Notes: generated by a model from the sequence alone, not told the origin. A DNA stretch of 64,000 nt from Pseudomonas marginalis (GCF_008692035.1 NZ_VTFG01000001.1:1488001-1552000), one strand, 5' to 3'; counted from the stretch's first letter, positions 20,181 through 32,584 are shown. Numbers and translations: made by a program.

Positions 20181-21356
20181 CTACATAATCACCTTGGAGC
20201 TGCGCAGCTCGCTGATGCGCTGCGGGCTCAAGCCCAGCTCCGCCAACACTTCATCACTGTGCGCGCCCACGGCGACGCCAATGTGCCGGGGCGCTGGCAA
20301 CCCTTCCGAAAACTTCAACGGGCAGGCTATCTGCGCCTGGCTCGAGCCATCGCCCCTGGGCACCTGGCTGACCAGCGCCCGCGCCTTCAACTGCGGATGG
20401 GCCACGGCTTCGCTGAGCGTCAGCACCGGCTCCACGCAGGCATCCGCCCCGGCAAACAGCTCGCACAACTGCTCGAAACTGCGCTTCTCGAACTCCACCT
20501 GCAAGGCCTGCCTAAGCGCCGGCTGCTGCTCAGGCTTCAAGCCCTGCGCGGCCAACTCCGGGCGGCCCAACGCTTCACACAACTGCTGCATGAAAGCCGG
20601 TTCCAGGCTGCCGACCGACATCCAGCGCCCATCTCGCGAGCGGTAGTAATCGTAGAAACTTCCGCCATTGAGCACATGGCTCTCCCGCTCAGGCTCTACA
20701 CCACACGCCAGGTAACCCGCGCCGGCCATGGCATTCAGGCTGAACGAGCAATCGGTCATGCTCACATCCAGGTATTGGCCGACCCCGCTCTGCTGCCGGG
20801 CGATAACGGCCGCCAGCAGCCCCACTACCGCATGCAGCGAACCGCCGCCCACGTCCGCCAACTGCACGCCCAAGGGCAGTGGCCCGCTGTCCCGGCGCCC
20901 GGTGTAGCTGGCGACCCCGGCCAGCGCCAGGTAGTTGATGTCATGCCCGGCGCGGTCCTTATAGGGCCCGGTCTGGCCGTAACCGGTGATCGACACATAA
21001 ATCAGCCGCGGGTTGATCGCCTTCAGCGCCTCATAGCCCAGGCCCAGGCGCTCCATCACGCCGGGGCGGAATTGTTCGAGGACAATGTCGTAGTCCTTGA
21101 CCAGTTCGCGCACGATCTCCAGCCCTTCGGGCTGTTTCAAATCCAGCGCCAGGCTGCGTTTGTTGCGATTGAGGTAGGCATGGCTGGCCGAAGTCCCCCG
21201 GTCATGGGGCGGCAGCACCCGCAGCAGGTCCGTGCGCGTGGGAGATTCGATGCGCAGTACCTCGGCGCCCATGTCCGCCAGCATCAAGGAAGCAAACGGG
21301 CCGGGCAGCAAGGTGGAAAAATCCAGTACTTTGAGGGACGCCAAGGGACCTGACAT
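20181..21356 (-). CDS. CoA-transferase family III / alpha-methylacyl-CoA racemase-like protein
   Basis: A 391-residue CaiB/BaiF family protein. It opens with VLDFSTLLPGPFASLMLADMGAEVLRIE-type sequence. His138 in GHDINY and Asp168 in DVGGGSL correspond to the catalytic His/Asp pair described for alpha-methylacyl-CoA racemase, so a racemase activity is at least as likely as CoA transfer. The true start is the ATG at 21356 (MSGPLASLK). It is a lone gene divergent from tusD; no pathway partners are adjacent, so its acyl substrate is unknown. Confidence 0.85.
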   Translation of the reverse strand: MSGPLASLKVLDFSTLLPGPFASLMLADMGAEVLRIESPTRTDLLRVLPPHDRGTSASHAYLNRNKRSLALDLKQPEGLEIVRELVKDYDIVLEQFRPGVMERLGLGYEALKAINPRLIYVSITGYGQTGPYKDRAGHDINYLALAGVASYTGRRDSGPLPLGVQLADVGGGSLHAVVGLLAAVIARQQSGVGQYLDVSMTDCSFSLNAMAGAGYLACGVEPERESHVLNGGSFYDYYRSRDGRWMSVGSLEPAFMQQLCEALGRPELAAQGLKPEQQPALRQALQVEFEKRSFEQLCELFAGADACVEPVLTLSEAVAHPQLKARALVSQVPRGDGSSQAQIACPLKFSEGLPAPRHIGVAVGAHSDEVLAELGLSPQRISELRSSKVIM

Positions 21357-21513
21357 GGAGACTCCATTTGGGTTTCGAATTCCCACAGACTAGGCAGCCT
21401 GGCGCCTACCGGCAATCGTCAGAACGATCATCGAGGGTGACCGTTTTGATCATGGCGGGCTTTTTCGTGGCAGCGGCTTTATCATTGCCCCACGTTTGCT
21501 TGCAGAGTGTTCC

Positions 21514-21906
21514 ATGAAGTTTGCGATTGCAGTGTTTTCCGCCGCCCACGCGCCCTCCTCGCGCCGCGCCCTGCTGTTTGCACAGGCAGCGTTGGCCGGC
21601 GGGCATGAGATTGTGCGGCTGTTTTTCTATCAGGACGGCGTCTACGGCGCCTCCAATAACATCGTTGCCCCCCAGGATGAGCAGGACATTGCCCGCCAAT
21701 GGCGCGAGTTGGTCAATGCGCATCAACTCGACGGCGTGGTGTGCATCGCTGCCGCCTTGCGTCGTGGCGTGCTGAATGCCGAGGAAGCCACGCGCTATCA
21801 ACGCAGCGCGGCCAACCTGGATGCGCCCTGGGCATTGTCGGGCCTGGGGCAATTGCACGACGCCACCCAGGCCGCCGACCGCCTGATCTGTTTTGGAGGG
21901 CCGTGA
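21514..21906 (+). CDS. tusD: Sulfurtransferase TusD
   Basis: A DsrE-like subunit of the TusBCD hexamer that accepts persulfide sulfur from TusA and passes it to TusE for 2-thiouridine synthesis in tRNA. The 130 residues carry the expected active Cys77 in GVVCIAAALRRG, equal to E. coli TusD Cys78. The ATG at 21514 begins MKFAIAVFSA. It leads the tusD-C-B-E-ybiB run, in which neighbours touch or overlap. Confidence 0.95.
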   Translation: MKFAIAVFSAAHAPSSRRALLFAQAALAGGHEIVRLFFYQDGVYGASNNIVAPQDEQDIARQWRELVNAHQLDGVVCIAAALRRGVLNAEEATRYQRSAANLDAPWALSGLGQLHDATQAADRLICFGGP

Positions 21907-21907
21907 C

Positions 21908-22258
21908 ATGTCCAAATCCTTGTTAGTGATCAGCCGCCAGGCGCCCTGGTCCGGGCCGAGCGCGCGCGAAGCGCTGGATATCGTGCTGGCCGGGGGCGCG
22001 TTTGATCTGCCGATCGGCGTGCTGTTCATGGATGACGGCGTGTTCCAACTGGCGCCGCACCAGGACGCCAAGGCCGTGCAGCAAAAAGACCTCAGCGCCA
22101 ATCTGCAGGCCTTGGGCCTGTTCGGCATCGATGAGGTGTTCGCCTGCCGCCACAGCCTGGGTGAGCGCGGGCTGACGCAGCCGGCCAATGCCCAGTCGCT
22201 GGACAGCGAAGCGATCTCCAGGCTGATTGACCGTTACGACCAGGTGATAACCCTCTGA
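21908..22258 (+). CDS. tusC: TusC (DsrF-like) subunit
   Basis: A 116-residue DsrF-like protein starting MSKSLLVISRQAPWSGPSAREALD, split here for length: MSKSLLVIS then the conserved APWSG motif. It is a structural subunit of TusBCD. The gene starts one base after the tusD stop and its stop overlaps the tusB start by one base. Confidence 0.94.
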   Translation: MSKSLLVISRQAPWSGPSAREALDIVLAGGAFDLPIGVLFMDDGVFQLAPHQDAKAVQQKDLSANLQALGLFGIDEVFACRHSLGERGLTQPANAQSLDSEAISRLIDRYDQVITL

Positions 22259-22536
22259 TGTCGACTTTACATGTGGTATCTCACTCTCCTTTTACCGATA
22301 GCCGCCTCGCCAGTTGCCTGCGTATCTGTGGCGCCGAGGATGCGATCCTGCTCTGCGGCGATGGCGCCTACGGGCTGCACGACCCGGCCCTGCGCACCAA
22401 GGGCGTGAAGGTGTTCGTGCTGGCGGAAGACATGCAGGCGCGCAATCTGCCGCTGCCGGACTGGGCCGACAGCGTGGACTACCCGGGTTTCGTGCAGCTG
22501 TCGCTCGACTACCGCAAGGTCAACACCTGGCTATGA
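22258..22536 (+). CDS. tusB: TusB (DsrH-like) subunit
   Basis: A 92-residue DsrH-like protein beginning MSTLHVVSHSPF, with a mid-region DAILLCGDGAYG and a tryptophan-containing C-terminus (NTWL). It completes the TusBCD sulfur-transfer complex. It overlaps tusC by one base and tusE by four (ATGA). Confidence 0.93.
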   Translation: MSTLHVVSHSPFTDSRLASCLRICGAEDAILLCGDGAYGLHDPALRTKGVKVFVLAEDMQARNLPLPDWADSVDYPGFVQLSLDYRKVNTWL

Positions 22537-22868
22537 ACACCCTGACCGTAGGCCCGCGCACCCTCGAACTGGACAAGGACGGTTACCTCGTCGACCTGAA
22601 CGAATGGTCCCCTGAGGTGGCCGAGGCCCTGGCCGCCGCCGAAGCCCTGGAGCTGACCCCGGACCATTGGCAGATCCTCGAGCTGCTGCGCCAGTTCTAT
22701 GCCGAGTTCCAGCTGTCCCCCGCCACGCGCCCGCTGATCAAGTACACCGCCTTGAAGCTCGGCCCGCAAAAGGGCAACAGCCTGCACCTCAACACACTGT
22801 TCAACGGCACTCCCGCCAAACTCGCCGCCAAGCTGGCGGGCCTGCCCCGGCCGACGAATTGCTTATGA
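22533..22868 (+). CDS. tusE: Sulfurtransferase TusE (DsrC family)
   Basis: A 111-residue DsrC-family protein with the penultimate Cys110 (PTNCL) that carries persulfide from TusBCD to MnmA. DKDGYLVDLNEWSPEVAEALA and DHWQILELLRQFYAEF are family motifs. The larger frame that contains it begins inside tusB; the ATG at 22533 is the family start. It overlaps tusB and ybiB by 4 bases each. MnmA, its partner, is encoded at 44829 in this window. Confidence 0.95.
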   Translation: MNTLTVGPRTLELDKDGYLVDLNEWSPEVAEALAAAEALELTPDHWQILELLRQFYAEFQLSPATRPLIKYTALKLGPQKGNSLHLNTLFNGTPAKLAAKLAGLPRPTNCL

Positions 22869-23866
22869 CCGACTTTGCCCCACTGACCCTTGAAACCCCT
22901 GCCGAGCATCCGTTTGCGCAGTTCGTGCGCATCCTGGGCAAAGGCAAGCGCGGCGCGCGCAACCTCACCCGCGAAGAGGCCCGCGACGCCATGGGCATGC
23001 TGCTCGACGAACAAGTCGAAGACACCCAGCTCGGCGCCTTCCTGATGCTGCTGCGCCACAAGGAAGAAAGCCCGGAAGAACTCGCCGGTTTTACCCAAGC
23101 CGTGCGTGAACGCCTGGACGCCCCCGCACTGAATGTGGACGTCGACTGGCCGACCTACGCCGGCAAGAAGCGCCACCTGCCGTGGTTCCTGCTGGCCGCC
23201 AAGTGCCTGGCGCAACATGGCGTGCGCATTCTCATGCACGGCGGCGGCGCACACACGGCGGGCCGGCTGTACACCGAACAATTGCTCGAAACCCTGCACA
23301 TCCCGCTGTGCCGCAATTGGCAGCAGGTCGGGACCGCGTTTGAACAAGGCAACCTGGCGTTTATCCCGCTGGGCGACTGGGCGCCGCAACTGCAACGCAT
23401 GATCGACCTGCGCAACACCCTGGGCCTGCGCTCGCCGATCCACTCCCTGGCGCGCCTGCTCAACCCGCTGAATGCGCGCTGCGGCCTGCAAAGCATTTTC
23501 CACCCCGGTTACCAGGGCGTGCACCGCGATGCCAGCGGCCTGCTTGGCGACCATGTGATCGTGGTCAAGGGCGACGGCGGCGAAGTCGAGATCAACCCCG
23601 ACACGATCAGCCACCTCTATGGCACCACCGGTGGCGAAAGCTGGGATGAAGAATGGCCCGCGCTCTCCGACCAGCGCCACGTCAAGCCGGCAACCCTGGA
23701 GCCTGATCACCTGAAGGCCGTGTGGCGCGGCGACGTAGAAGACAGCTACCCGCAACTGGCGCTGATCGCCACCATGGCCCTGGCCTTGCGCGGCCTCGGC
23801 CACCCACGGGAACAGGCGTTCGCATTGGCCCGACAATACTGGGATGCACGGGACAAATCGATTTAA
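22865..23866 (+). CDS. ybiB: YbiB/TrpD2 family glycosyltransferase-fold protein
   Basis: A 333-residue relative of anthranilate phosphoribosyltransferase. It starts MTDFAPLTLETPAEHPF and has the helical N-terminal domain (LTREEARDAMGMLLD, LGAFLMLLRHKEE) and later RMIDLRNTLGLRSPIHSLARLLNP. E. coli YbiB (TrpD2) lacks TrpD activity and binds nucleic acid. The same is likely here. It is the last gene of the tus run (4-base overlap with tusE), a conserved link whose meaning is not clear. Confidence 0.88.
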   Translation: MTDFAPLTLETPAEHPFAQFVRILGKGKRGARNLTREEARDAMGMLLDEQVEDTQLGAFLMLLRHKEESPEELAGFTQAVRERLDAPALNVDVDWPTYAGKKRHLPWFLLAAKCLAQHGVRILMHGGGAHTAGRLYTEQLLETLHIPLCRNWQQVGTAFEQGNLAFIPLGDWAPQLQRMIDLRNTLGLRSPIHSLARLLNPLNARCGLQSIFHPGYQGVHRDASGLLGDHVIVVKGDGGEVEINPDTISHLYGTTGGESWDEEWPALSDQRHVKPATLEPDHLKAVWRGDVEDSYPQLALIATMALALRGLGHPREQAFALARQYWDARDKSI

Positions 23867-23954
23867 TCGATCATTCACGCCCGGTCTTTGCGCTTTTAGT
23901 TCGAACTCATCCCTTTAGACTGGGCTCCAACGCTTATTAGCCAAGGAGCCAGTC

Positions 23955-24950
23955 ATGGGTTTGCTGATCGAAGGACATTGGAAAGACCAGTGGTACGAAA
24001 GTAGCGCAGATGGCGCTTTCCAGCGCGAACAGGCCCAGCGCCGCCACTGGGTGACCGCCGATGGCCAGCCGGGGCCCAGCGGCGAAGGCGGCTTCAAGGC
24101 CGAGGCCGGTCGTTATCACCTCTATGTGTCCCTGGCCTGCCCCTGGGCCCATCGCACCCTGATCCTGCGCAAGCTCAAGGGCCTGGAAAGCATGATCGAC
24201 GTGTCCGTGGTCAGCTGGCTGATGCTGGAAAACGGCTGGACCTTCGACAAGGCCCACGGCTCCACCGGCGATAAGCTCGATGGTTTCGAATTCATGCACC
24301 AGCGCTATACCGCCGACACCGCCGACTACACCGGCCGCGTCACCGTGCCGGTGCTATGGGACAAGCAGCTCAACCGCATCGTCAGCAATGAATCGGCAGA
24401 GATCATCCGCATGTTCAACAGCGCGTTCAACGGCCTGACCGGCAACACCCTGGACTTCTACCCCGAGGCCCTGCGCCCGGCCATCGATGGGCTGAACGAG
24501 CGGATCTACCCGGCCGTGAACAATGGCGTGTACCGCGCAGGCTTTGCCACCTCACAAAAAGCCTATGAAAGCGCGTTTGATGATGTGTTTGCCGAACTGG
24601 ACCATCTGGAGCAGCACTTGGGCGACCATCGCTACTTGGCCGGCGAGTACCTGACCGAGGCGGATGTGCGCTTGTTCACCACGCTGATTCGTTTTGATGC
24701 GGTGTATTACAGCCACTTCAAATGCAATCTGCGGCGGATTGCCGATTATTCGAACCTGTCGAATTGGCTGAGGGAGATGTATCAGTGGCCGGGCGTGGCC
24801 GAGACGGTGGATTTCGCACACATCAAGGGGCATTACTATGGGAGCCACCGCACGATCAACCCGACGGCGATTGTGCCGAAGGGGCCGTTGCAGGCGTTTG
24901 ATGCCGGGCATGATCGAGTGAAGCTAACCAGCAAAGGCGTTTGGAGCTGA
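23955..24950 (+). CDS. yqjG: Glutathionyl-hydroquinone reductase (Xi-class GST, YqjG-like)
   Basis: A 331-residue Xi-class glutathione transferase that reduces glutathionyl-hydroquinones. The active Cys62 lies in SLACPWAHRTLI, the N-terminal thioredoxin-like domain is followed by a helical domain, and the C-terminal IKGHYYGSHRTINPT is a strong family signature. A GGAG site precedes the ATG. It is a single gene followed by a REPIN, and it interrupts the run from ybiB to cysG that I recall as near-contiguous in P. aeruginosa. Confidence 0.92.
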   Translation: MGLLIEGHWKDQWYESSADGAFQREQAQRRHWVTADGQPGPSGEGGFKAEAGRYHLYVSLACPWAHRTLILRKLKGLESMIDVSVVSWLMLENGWTFDKAHGSTGDKLDGFEFMHQRYTADTADYTGRVTVPVLWDKQLNRIVSNESAEIIRMFNSAFNGLTGNTLDFYPEALRPAIDGLNERIYPAVNNGVYRAGFATSQKAYESAFDDVFAELDHLEQHLGDHRYLAGEYLTEADVRLFTTLIRFDAVYYSHFKCNLRRIADYSNLSNWLREMYQWPGVAETVDFAHIKGHYYGSHRTINPTAIVPKGPLQAFDAGHDRVKLTSKGVWS

Positions 24951-24960
24951 TACAAAACCC

Positions 24961-25058
24961 GTAGGAGCGAGCTTGCTCGCGAAGAACTCAAAAACACCGC
25001 GTGCATTCAGGATGGGCGCGTTATCGCTGACGATTTTCGCGAGCAAGCTCGCTCCTAC
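24961..25058. repeat. REPIN of a second REP family
   Basis: GTAGGAGCGAGCTTGCTCGC at 24961-24980 is inverted at about 25039-25058 (GCGAGCAAGCTCGCTCCTAC), with a 58-base spacer. It differs in core from the GGGGGCTTGCCCCC family used elsewhere in the window. It lies between the 3' ends of yqjG and cysG. Confidence 0.92.
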
Positions 25059-25081
25059 AGTTGATGTGTGTGTGCAAGTGC

Positions 25082-26476
25082 TCAGACTTGTGACTGGGCG
25101 CCTTCAAACCACTTCAGCTTCTCGCGCAGCACCACCACCTCACCGACGATCACCAGCGTCGGCGCATGCACTTCATGCTCCGCCACCATGCGCGGCAAGT
25201 CTGCCAGGGTGCCGGTAAACACGCGCTGGTTGGACGTGGTGCCCTGCTGGATCAACGCCGCCGGGGTATCCGCGGCACGCCCATGCTTGATCAGTTGCTC
25301 ACAGATGATCGGCAAGCCAATCAAGCCCATGTAGAACACCAGGGTCTGCGACGGCCCTACCAGGTCACTCCAAGGCAGGTCCGACGTCCCATTCTTCAAG
25401 TGCCCGGTGATAAAGCGTACCGACTGTGCGTAGTCGCGATGGGTCAGCGGAATCCCGGCGTACGCCGCGCAACCACTGGCTGCGGTGATCCCCGGCACCA
25501 CCTGGAACGGGATGCCATGGGCCGCCAGTTCCTCGATTTCTTCACCGCCACGACCAAAGATGAACGGATCGCCCCCCTTGAGGCGCAGCACGCGCTTGCC
25601 TTGCTTGGCCAAGTCCACCAGTTGCTGGTTGATCTGGTCTTGCGGCACGGCGTGGTCGGCGCGGCGCTTGCCGACGTAGATGCGCTCGGCATCACGACGG
25701 CACAGCTCCAGAATCGCCGGCGCCACCAAACGGTCGTACAGCACCACGTCGGCTTGCTGCATCAGGCGCAGGGCACGGAAGGTCAGCAGGTCCGGGTCGC
25801 CCGGGCCGGCACCGACCAGGTACACCTCGCCCGGCGCATAAGGCGGTGCGCCGTTGACTTTTTCGATCAACAGACGCTCAGCCTCATCGCCCTGCCCGGC
25901 CAACTGACGGTCGGCAATCGGCCCTTGGAACACTTCTTCCCAGAACGCCCGACGCTGCTGCACATCCGGGTACAAGCCTTTGACCTGGGCACGAAAGCGC
26001 GCCGCCAGCCCGGCCAACTGGCCGTAGGTGGACGGAATCCAGGTTTCCAGCTTGGCCCGGATCAAGCGCGCCAGCACCGGCGCATCCCCGCCGCTGGACA
26101 CCGCGATCACCAAGGGCGAACGGTCGACAATCGCCGGGAAGATCACGCTGCACAAGGCCGGCGCGTCAACCACATTGACCGGTACGCAACGACGCTTGGC
26201 GTCACTGGACACTTGCGCGTTCAGTGGCTCGTCGTCGGTCGCCGCGATGATCAGGGTGCAGCCTTCCAGGTCGGCCTCCTGATAACCGCGCAGAATCATT
26301 TCCCCGCCACTGCCCTGCACCAACTCGCGCAACTGGTCTTCGATCTGGGGAGCAACCACCCGCAGCACGGCGCCGGCGTCAGCCAGCAGGCGGGATTTGC
26401 GCAAGGCAATCTCCCCCCCACCGACGACCAGCACACGACTGCCGCGCAGGTTATGAAACAGCGGCAGGAATTCCAT
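25082..26476 (-). CDS. cysG: Siroheme synthase (trifunctional CysG)
   Basis: Makes siroheme, the cofactor of sulfite and nitrite reductases, from uroporphyrinogen III. The 464 residues join a CysGB domain (dehydrogenase/ferrochelatase; [13 protein letters not shown] near 15-27) and a CysGA methyltransferase domain from about 217 ([26 protein letters not shown]). Its start abuts the serS stop with no gap. It is the last gene of the ftsK-to-cysG run. Confidence 0.97.
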   Translation of the reverse strand: MEFLPLFHNLRGSRVLVVGGGEIALRKSRLLADAGAVLRVVAPQIEDQLRELVQGSGGEMILRGYQEADLEGCTLIIAATDDEPLNAQVSSDAKRRCVPVNVVDAPALCSVIFPAIVDRSPLVIAVSSGGDAPVLARLIRAKLETWIPSTYGQLAGLAARFRAQVKGLYPDVQQRRAFWEEVFQGPIADRQLAGQGDEAERLLIEKVNGAPPYAPGEVYLVGAGPGDPDLLTFRALRLMQQADVVLYDRLVAPAILELCRRDAERIYVGKRRADHAVPQDQINQQLVDLAKQGKRVLRLKGGDPFIFGRGGEEIEELAAHGIPFQVVPGITAASGCAAYAGIPLTHRDYAQSVRFITGHLKNGTSDLPWSDLVGPSQTLVFYMGLIGLPIICEQLIKHGRAADTPAALIQQGTTSNQRVFTGTLADLPRMVAEHEVHAPTLVIVGEVVVLREKLKWFEGAQSQV

Positions 26477-28147
<1,671 letters not shown>

Positions 28148-28148
<1 letters not shown>

Positions 28149-29470
28149 TACTTTCTCCGCTGTTTGGGGCTGAGGCGGTCGAGTTGGGCGAGGTGATTGA
28201 GCTTTTCACCGATCTTCAGCTCCAGGCCGCGGGGCACCGGCTGGTAGAACGGCTGCGGCTCAAGCTCATCGGGGAAATAGTCTTCGCCGGCGGCATAGGC
28301 GTCCGGCTCATCATGGGCATAGCGGTATTCATCACCGTAGCCCAGTTGTTTCATCAACTTGGTCGGCGCATTGCGCAGGTGCAGCGGCACTTCGAGGGAG
28401 CCGTGTTCGGCGGCCGCACGCAGGGCGGACTTGAAGCCCATGTACACCGCGTTGCTTTTCGGTGCGCAGGCCAGGTACGTGATGGCCTGGGCCACCGCCA
28501 GCTCGCCTTCCGGGCTGCCGAGGCGCTCCTGCACTTCCCAGGCCGCCAGGCATAGGCTCAAGGCACGCGGGTCGGCGTTGCCGATGTCTTCACTGGCCAT
28601 GCGCACCACGCGGCGCGCCAGGTACAGTGGGTCGCAGCCGCCGTCGATCATGCGCGCAAACCAATACAGCGCGCCGTCCGGGTTGGAGCCGCGCACGGAT
28701 TTGTGCAGCGCCGAAATCTGGTCGTAGAAAGCTTCGCCGCCCTTGTCGAAACGTCGACGCGTATCGCCGAGCAGGCTTTGCAACAGGTCGACGCCAATCT
28801 CGCTGCCGTCTTCGGCGAGGTCGGAGGCGTTCTCCAGCAGGTTGAGAAAGCGGCGACCGTCGCCGTCGGCAGCGCTGAGCAGGATCTTGAAGCCTTCGTC
28901 GCTGAGGCTCAGCTGACGCTTGCCCAGGCCCTTGTCTTCGCTCAAGGCACGGTGCAACAGCTTCTGCATCGCGGCTTCGTCGAGGCTCTTGAGCACATAG
29001 ACCCGCGCCCGCGAGAGCAACGCATTGTTCAATTCAAACGAAGGGTTTTCGGTGGTGGCACCGATAAAAATCAGCGTGCCATCCTCGACGTAGGGCAAAA
29101 ACGCATCCTGCTGAGACTTGTTGAAGCGATGCACTTCGTCGACAAACAGGATGGTGCGCTTGCCGTACTGCCCGGCCTGCTGCTTGGCCACCTCGACAGC
29201 CTGGCGGATCTCCTTGACCCCGGCCAGCACGGCCGAGACCGTTTCGAAGTGTGCATCCGAGACTTTTGCCAGCAGCCGCGCCAGGGTGGTCTTACCCACG
29301 CCCGGCGGCCCCCAGAAAATCATCGAGTGCAGCGCACCCTGCTCCAGGGCTTCGCGCAACGGCTTGCCGCGAGCGAGCAGGTGTTCCTGACCGACGTACT
29401 CATCCAGGTTGGTCGAGCGCAGGCGCGCGGCCAAAGGCTGGGCAATCGGGTCACTTCGAAACAGATCCAT
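28148..29470 (-). CDS. rarA: Replication-associated recombination ATPase RarA (MgsA)
   Basis: A 440-residue AAA+ clamp-loader-like ATPase. Walker [10 protein letters not shown] at about 54-62, Walker [11 protein letters not shown] near 107-116, sensor 1 [11 protein letters not shown], and the C-terminal tetramerisation region. It acts at stalled replication forks. It follows lolA by 27 bases and overlaps crcB by one. Confidence 0.96.
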
Positions 29471-29497
29471 GGGCAGCGTTTGAAACCTCTGGGCAGT

Positions 29498-30121
29498 TTA
29501 TTCCTGGATCACGTCGGCACCCTTGGGGATGTCGAACTTGAACTTGGACGCCGGTACCGGCTGGTTGGCCTTGACCCCGGAGAACAGGATATCGGTGCGC
29601 TGGCCGACGCTGTCGACCAGGCGCATGTTGTTGATCACGCCGTTGCCGAACGACAGGGACAGCGTGTCAAACAGCGTGTCCTTGGATTTCGGCTTGAGGG
29701 TGAACTCGATCACGTTGCTGGTCTGCTTGGAGGTGATGTCGAAGCTGTCGTTGATTTTCGACACGTCGCCCGAGAGCAGCAGCGCCGGCGTCTGGTTCAG
29801 GCGCGGGTCGAGCTTCTTGATGGTGGCCTGCTCCAGGTCCGGGTCCCACAGGGTGACTTTCTGGCCGTCCGAGACAATGGTCTGCTCGGCCTTGCCTTCG
29901 GTGTGCCAGTAGAACAGCCCTGGGCGCTGCACGGCCATCTCGCCGGCGGTTTCCTGCAACTGGGTGCCACCGGCATCCAGGGTGAGCTGGGAGAAGCGCG
30001 CAGTCAGGGTCTGGGATTTGTCCAACAGGTTTTTCAGGCTGGCGACGGAGGCCGGGTCAGCGTGGGCCGAAACAGCGGTCAGGGCCAGTACCGGCAACAA
30101 CAGCATGCGGATAAGACGCAT
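29498..30121 (-). CDS. lolA: Outer-membrane lipoprotein carrier LolA
   Basis: A periplasmic chaperone that moves lipoproteins from LolCDE to LolB. The 207 residues start with a signal peptide ([21 protein letters not shown], cut before DPASV) and continue with the LolA fold ([23 protein letters not shown]). I chose the ATG at 30121, with GAGGA upstream, rather than an ATG four codons earlier. It is 54 bases after ftsK and 27 before rarA. Confidence 0.96.
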   Translation of the reverse strand: MRLIRMLLLPVLALTAVSAHADPASVASLKNLLDKSQTLTARFSQLTLDAGGTQLQETAGEMAVQRPGLFYWHTEGKAEQTIVSDGQKVTLWDPDLEQATIKKLDPRLNQTPALLLSGDVSKINDSFDITSKQTSNVIEFTLKPKSKDTLFDTLSLSFGNGVINNMRLVDSVGQRTDILFSGVKANQPVPASKFKFDIPKGADVIQE

Positions 30122-30144
30122 GGGAGTCCTCATTGAGTCGTAAG

Positions 30145-30172
30145 GGCGCGCCGCGTGCTGCCACGCGGCACG
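30145..30172 (-). other. Intercistronic hairpin between ftsK and lolA
   Basis: GCCGCGTG/CACGCGGC, an 8-base perfect stem with a CTGC loop (30150-30169), lies in the 54-base gap. No T-run follows on either strand, so it is not a standard terminator. It may affect RNA processing or stability. Confidence 0.5.
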
Positions 30173-30175
30173 GAA

Positions 30176-32584
30176 TCAGTCGCGCATCTGCCCGGGGGCG
30201 ATGACTTCGCGCGAGCCGTTGGTGTTCATGGCAGTGACGACGCCAGCGTTTTCCATGGCTTCGATCATGCGCGCAGCGCGGTTATAGCCGATCTTCAGCT
30301 TGCGCTGCACCGCAGAAATCGAGGCGCGGCGGCTTTCCAGCACGAAGGCCACGGCTTCGTCATACAGCGCGTCGGTTTCGGCATCGTCGTCGCCACCGCT
30401 GCTGCCGCCGTCGAAGCCGCTGCCGGCCTCTTCGACACCGGCAAGGATGTCGTCGTTGTATTCGGGTGCGCCACGCAGCTTCCAGGCTTCCACCACGCGG
30501 TGCACTTCATCGTCGGAGACGAAGGCGCCGTGGACCCGGATCGGCAGGCTGGTGCCGGGCGGCATATAGAGCATGTCGCCGTGGCCCAGCAGTTGCTCGG
30601 CACCGCCCTGGTCGATGATGGTCCGTGAGTCGATCTTGCTCGACACCTGGAACGCCATGCGGGTCGGGATGTTGGCCTTGATCAGGCCGGTGATCACGTC
30701 CACCGACGGACGCTGGGTGGCAAGGATCAAGTGAATACCCGCCGCCCGCGCCTTCTGGGCGATACGGGCGATCAGTTCTTCGACCTTCTTGCCGACGATC
30801 ATCATCATGTCGGCGAACTCGTCGACCACCACCACGATGGTCGGCAGCTTGCCCAGCAGCGGAGCCTCGTCGTGGATACTTTCGCGCTTGTACAGCGGGT
30901 CGGTCAGCGGCGTGCCGGCGTCCTGGGCTTCCTTGACCTTGGCGTTGAAGCCCGACAGGTTACGTACGCCCATCTTCGCCATCAGTTTGTAGCGGCGCTC
31001 CATCTCGGCCACGCTCCAGCGCAGGGCGTTGGCGGCGTCCTTCATGTCGGTGACCACCGGGCAGAGCAGGTGCGGAATGCCTTCGTAGATCGACAGTTCG
31101 AGCATCTTCGGGTCGATCATGATCAGCTTGGCGTCTTCCGGGCCGGACTTGAACAGGATCGACAGGATCATCGCGTTCACGCCCACCGATTTACCCGAAC
31201 CGGTGGTACCGGCCACCAGCAGGTGAGGCATTTTGGCGAGATCGGTGATCACCGGCTTGCCGCCGATGTCGTGGCCCAGGGCCAGGGTGACCGGCGATTT
31301 GAAGTTGTCGTATTCGGGCGTCGACAGCACTTCGGAGAAACGCACGATCTGGCGGTCCTCGTTGGGAATCTCGATACCCACGGTGGTCTTGCCCGGGATC
31401 ACTTCCACCACGCGCACGCTGGTCACGGCCAGGGAGCGCGCCAGGTCCTTGGCCAGGTTGGAAATGCGGCTGACCTTGACGCCGGCAGCCGGCTGGATTT
31501 CGTAACGGGTAATCACCGGGCCGGGATGGATCGAGTCCACCGACACCTCGACGCCGAACTCCTTGAGCTTGATTTCCAGCAGATGGCCGACGGCCGCCAG
31601 GGACTCAGGGGAATAGTTGAGCTGTTTCTTTTCGGCCGGGTCGAGGATCGAGATCGGCGGCAAGGTGCCTTCCACGGCGCTGTCGACAAACAACGGCGCC
31701 TGTTTCTCTTTCTGCACGCGGTGGCTCGGCTCGGCCGGCTTGGGCGGCGCCGGGGCGATCACCGGCGGTACCTGCTTCTCGCGGTCCGACATGTGCTTGC
31801 TCAGGGCCTGCTCGCGTTCGATCAGGCGTTCCTTGACCTTGGCCTGCTCACGGCGGTCCGGTGTGCTTGGGGCCACCACTTCGTTGACGCGGGTATCCAC
31901 CTCGCGCAACTGGGCCACCATGCGCTTGCGTTCGACCCGGGCGGCCCACCAGCGGTTGGCAGCGCCCTGGAACAGCTCCAGCAGGTCGAGGGTGATCTTG
32001 CCCGTCACGTCCATCACCTTGAACCACGACAGGTCGGTGAACACGGTGAGGCCAAACAGGAACAGCGCGATAAACATCAGGGTGCTGCCCTGGATATTCA
32101 GGGTCTTGCGCGCCAGGTCGCCGAGGCTCTCGCCCAGCGCCCCACCCGCACCCGCCGGCAGGCCGGTGGGTGCGTGAAAATGAATATGCGCCAGCGCGGC
32201 ACCGGACAGCACCAGGAATACCAGGCCGATCAGGCGCCACGAAAACAGCCAGCCGCTCCACTGCCACGGCTCATGACGCTGGCGGAAGATCTGCCAGGTC
32301 TTGATCGCCAGCAACAACGGGAAGATATAGGCGAAGTAACCCAGCACCATGAACAGGATATCGGCGCTGTAGGAACCGGCAGGCCCACCGAAGTTCTGCA
32401 CGTCTTCGATCTTGCTGTTGTGGCTCCAGCCCGGATCGTCCTTGCCATAGGTGAGCAAGGCCATCATCAAGAACAGGCACAGCGCGCCGATAGCGATCAG
32501 CGCGCCTTCCTTGAGTCGATAGTGCAGGTGCTGGCGCCAGGCCGGCACGACGGCTGCTTTAGGTGTTGCGGCGGATTTCTTCAA
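30176..32584 (-). CDS. ftsK: DNA translocase FtsK
   Basis: Pumps chromosome ends through the division septum and triggers XerCD resolution at dif. The 802 residues contain four N-terminal membrane helices (to about 190), a short proline-rich linker ([14 protein letters not shown]), the RecA-like motor with Walker A GTTGSGKS near 460 and [12 protein letters not shown], and the DNA-reading gamma winged helix at the end ([20 protein letters not shown]). The most likely start is a TTG at 32584 (LKKSAATPK), preceded by AGGAAAAG; a longer frame upstream has no homology. Confidence 0.96.
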   Translation of the reverse strand: MKKSAATPKAAVVPAWRQHLHYRLKEGALIAIGALCLFLMMALLTYGKDDPGWSHNSKIEDVQNFGGPAGSYSADILFMVLGYFAYIFPLLLAIKTWQIFRQRHEPWQWSGWLFSWRLIGLVFLVLSGAALAHIHFHAPTGLPAGAGGALGESLGDLARKTLNIQGSTLMFIALFLFGLTVFTDLSWFKVMDVTGKITLDLLELFQGAANRWWAARVERKRMVAQLREVDTRVNEVVAPSTPDRREQAKVKERLIEREQALSKHMSDREKQVPPVIAPAPPKPAEPSHRVQKEKQAPLFVDSAVEGTLPPISILDPAEKKQLNYSPESLAAVGHLLEIKLKEFGVEVSVDSIHPGPVITRYEIQPAAGVKVSRISNLAKDLARSLAVTSVRVVEVIPGKTTVGIEIPNEDRQIVRFSEVLSTPEYDNFKSPVTLALGHDIGGKPVITDLAKMPHLLVAGTTGSGKSVGVNAMILSILFKSGPEDAKLIMIDPKMLELSIYEGIPHLLCPVVTDMKDAANALRWSVAEMERRYKLMAKMGVRNLSGFNAKVKEAQDAGTPLTDPLYKRESIHDEAPLLGKLPTIVVVVDEFADMMMIVGKKVEELIARIAQKARAAGIHLILATQRPSVDVITGLIKANIPTRMAFQVSSKIDSRTIIDQGGAEQLLGHGDMLYMPPGTSLPIRVHGAFVSDDEVHRVVEAWKLRGAPEYNDDILAGVEEAGSGFDGGSSGGDDDAETDALYDEAVAFVLESRRASISAVQRKLKIGYNRAARMIEAMENAGVVTAMNTNGSREVIAPGQMRD

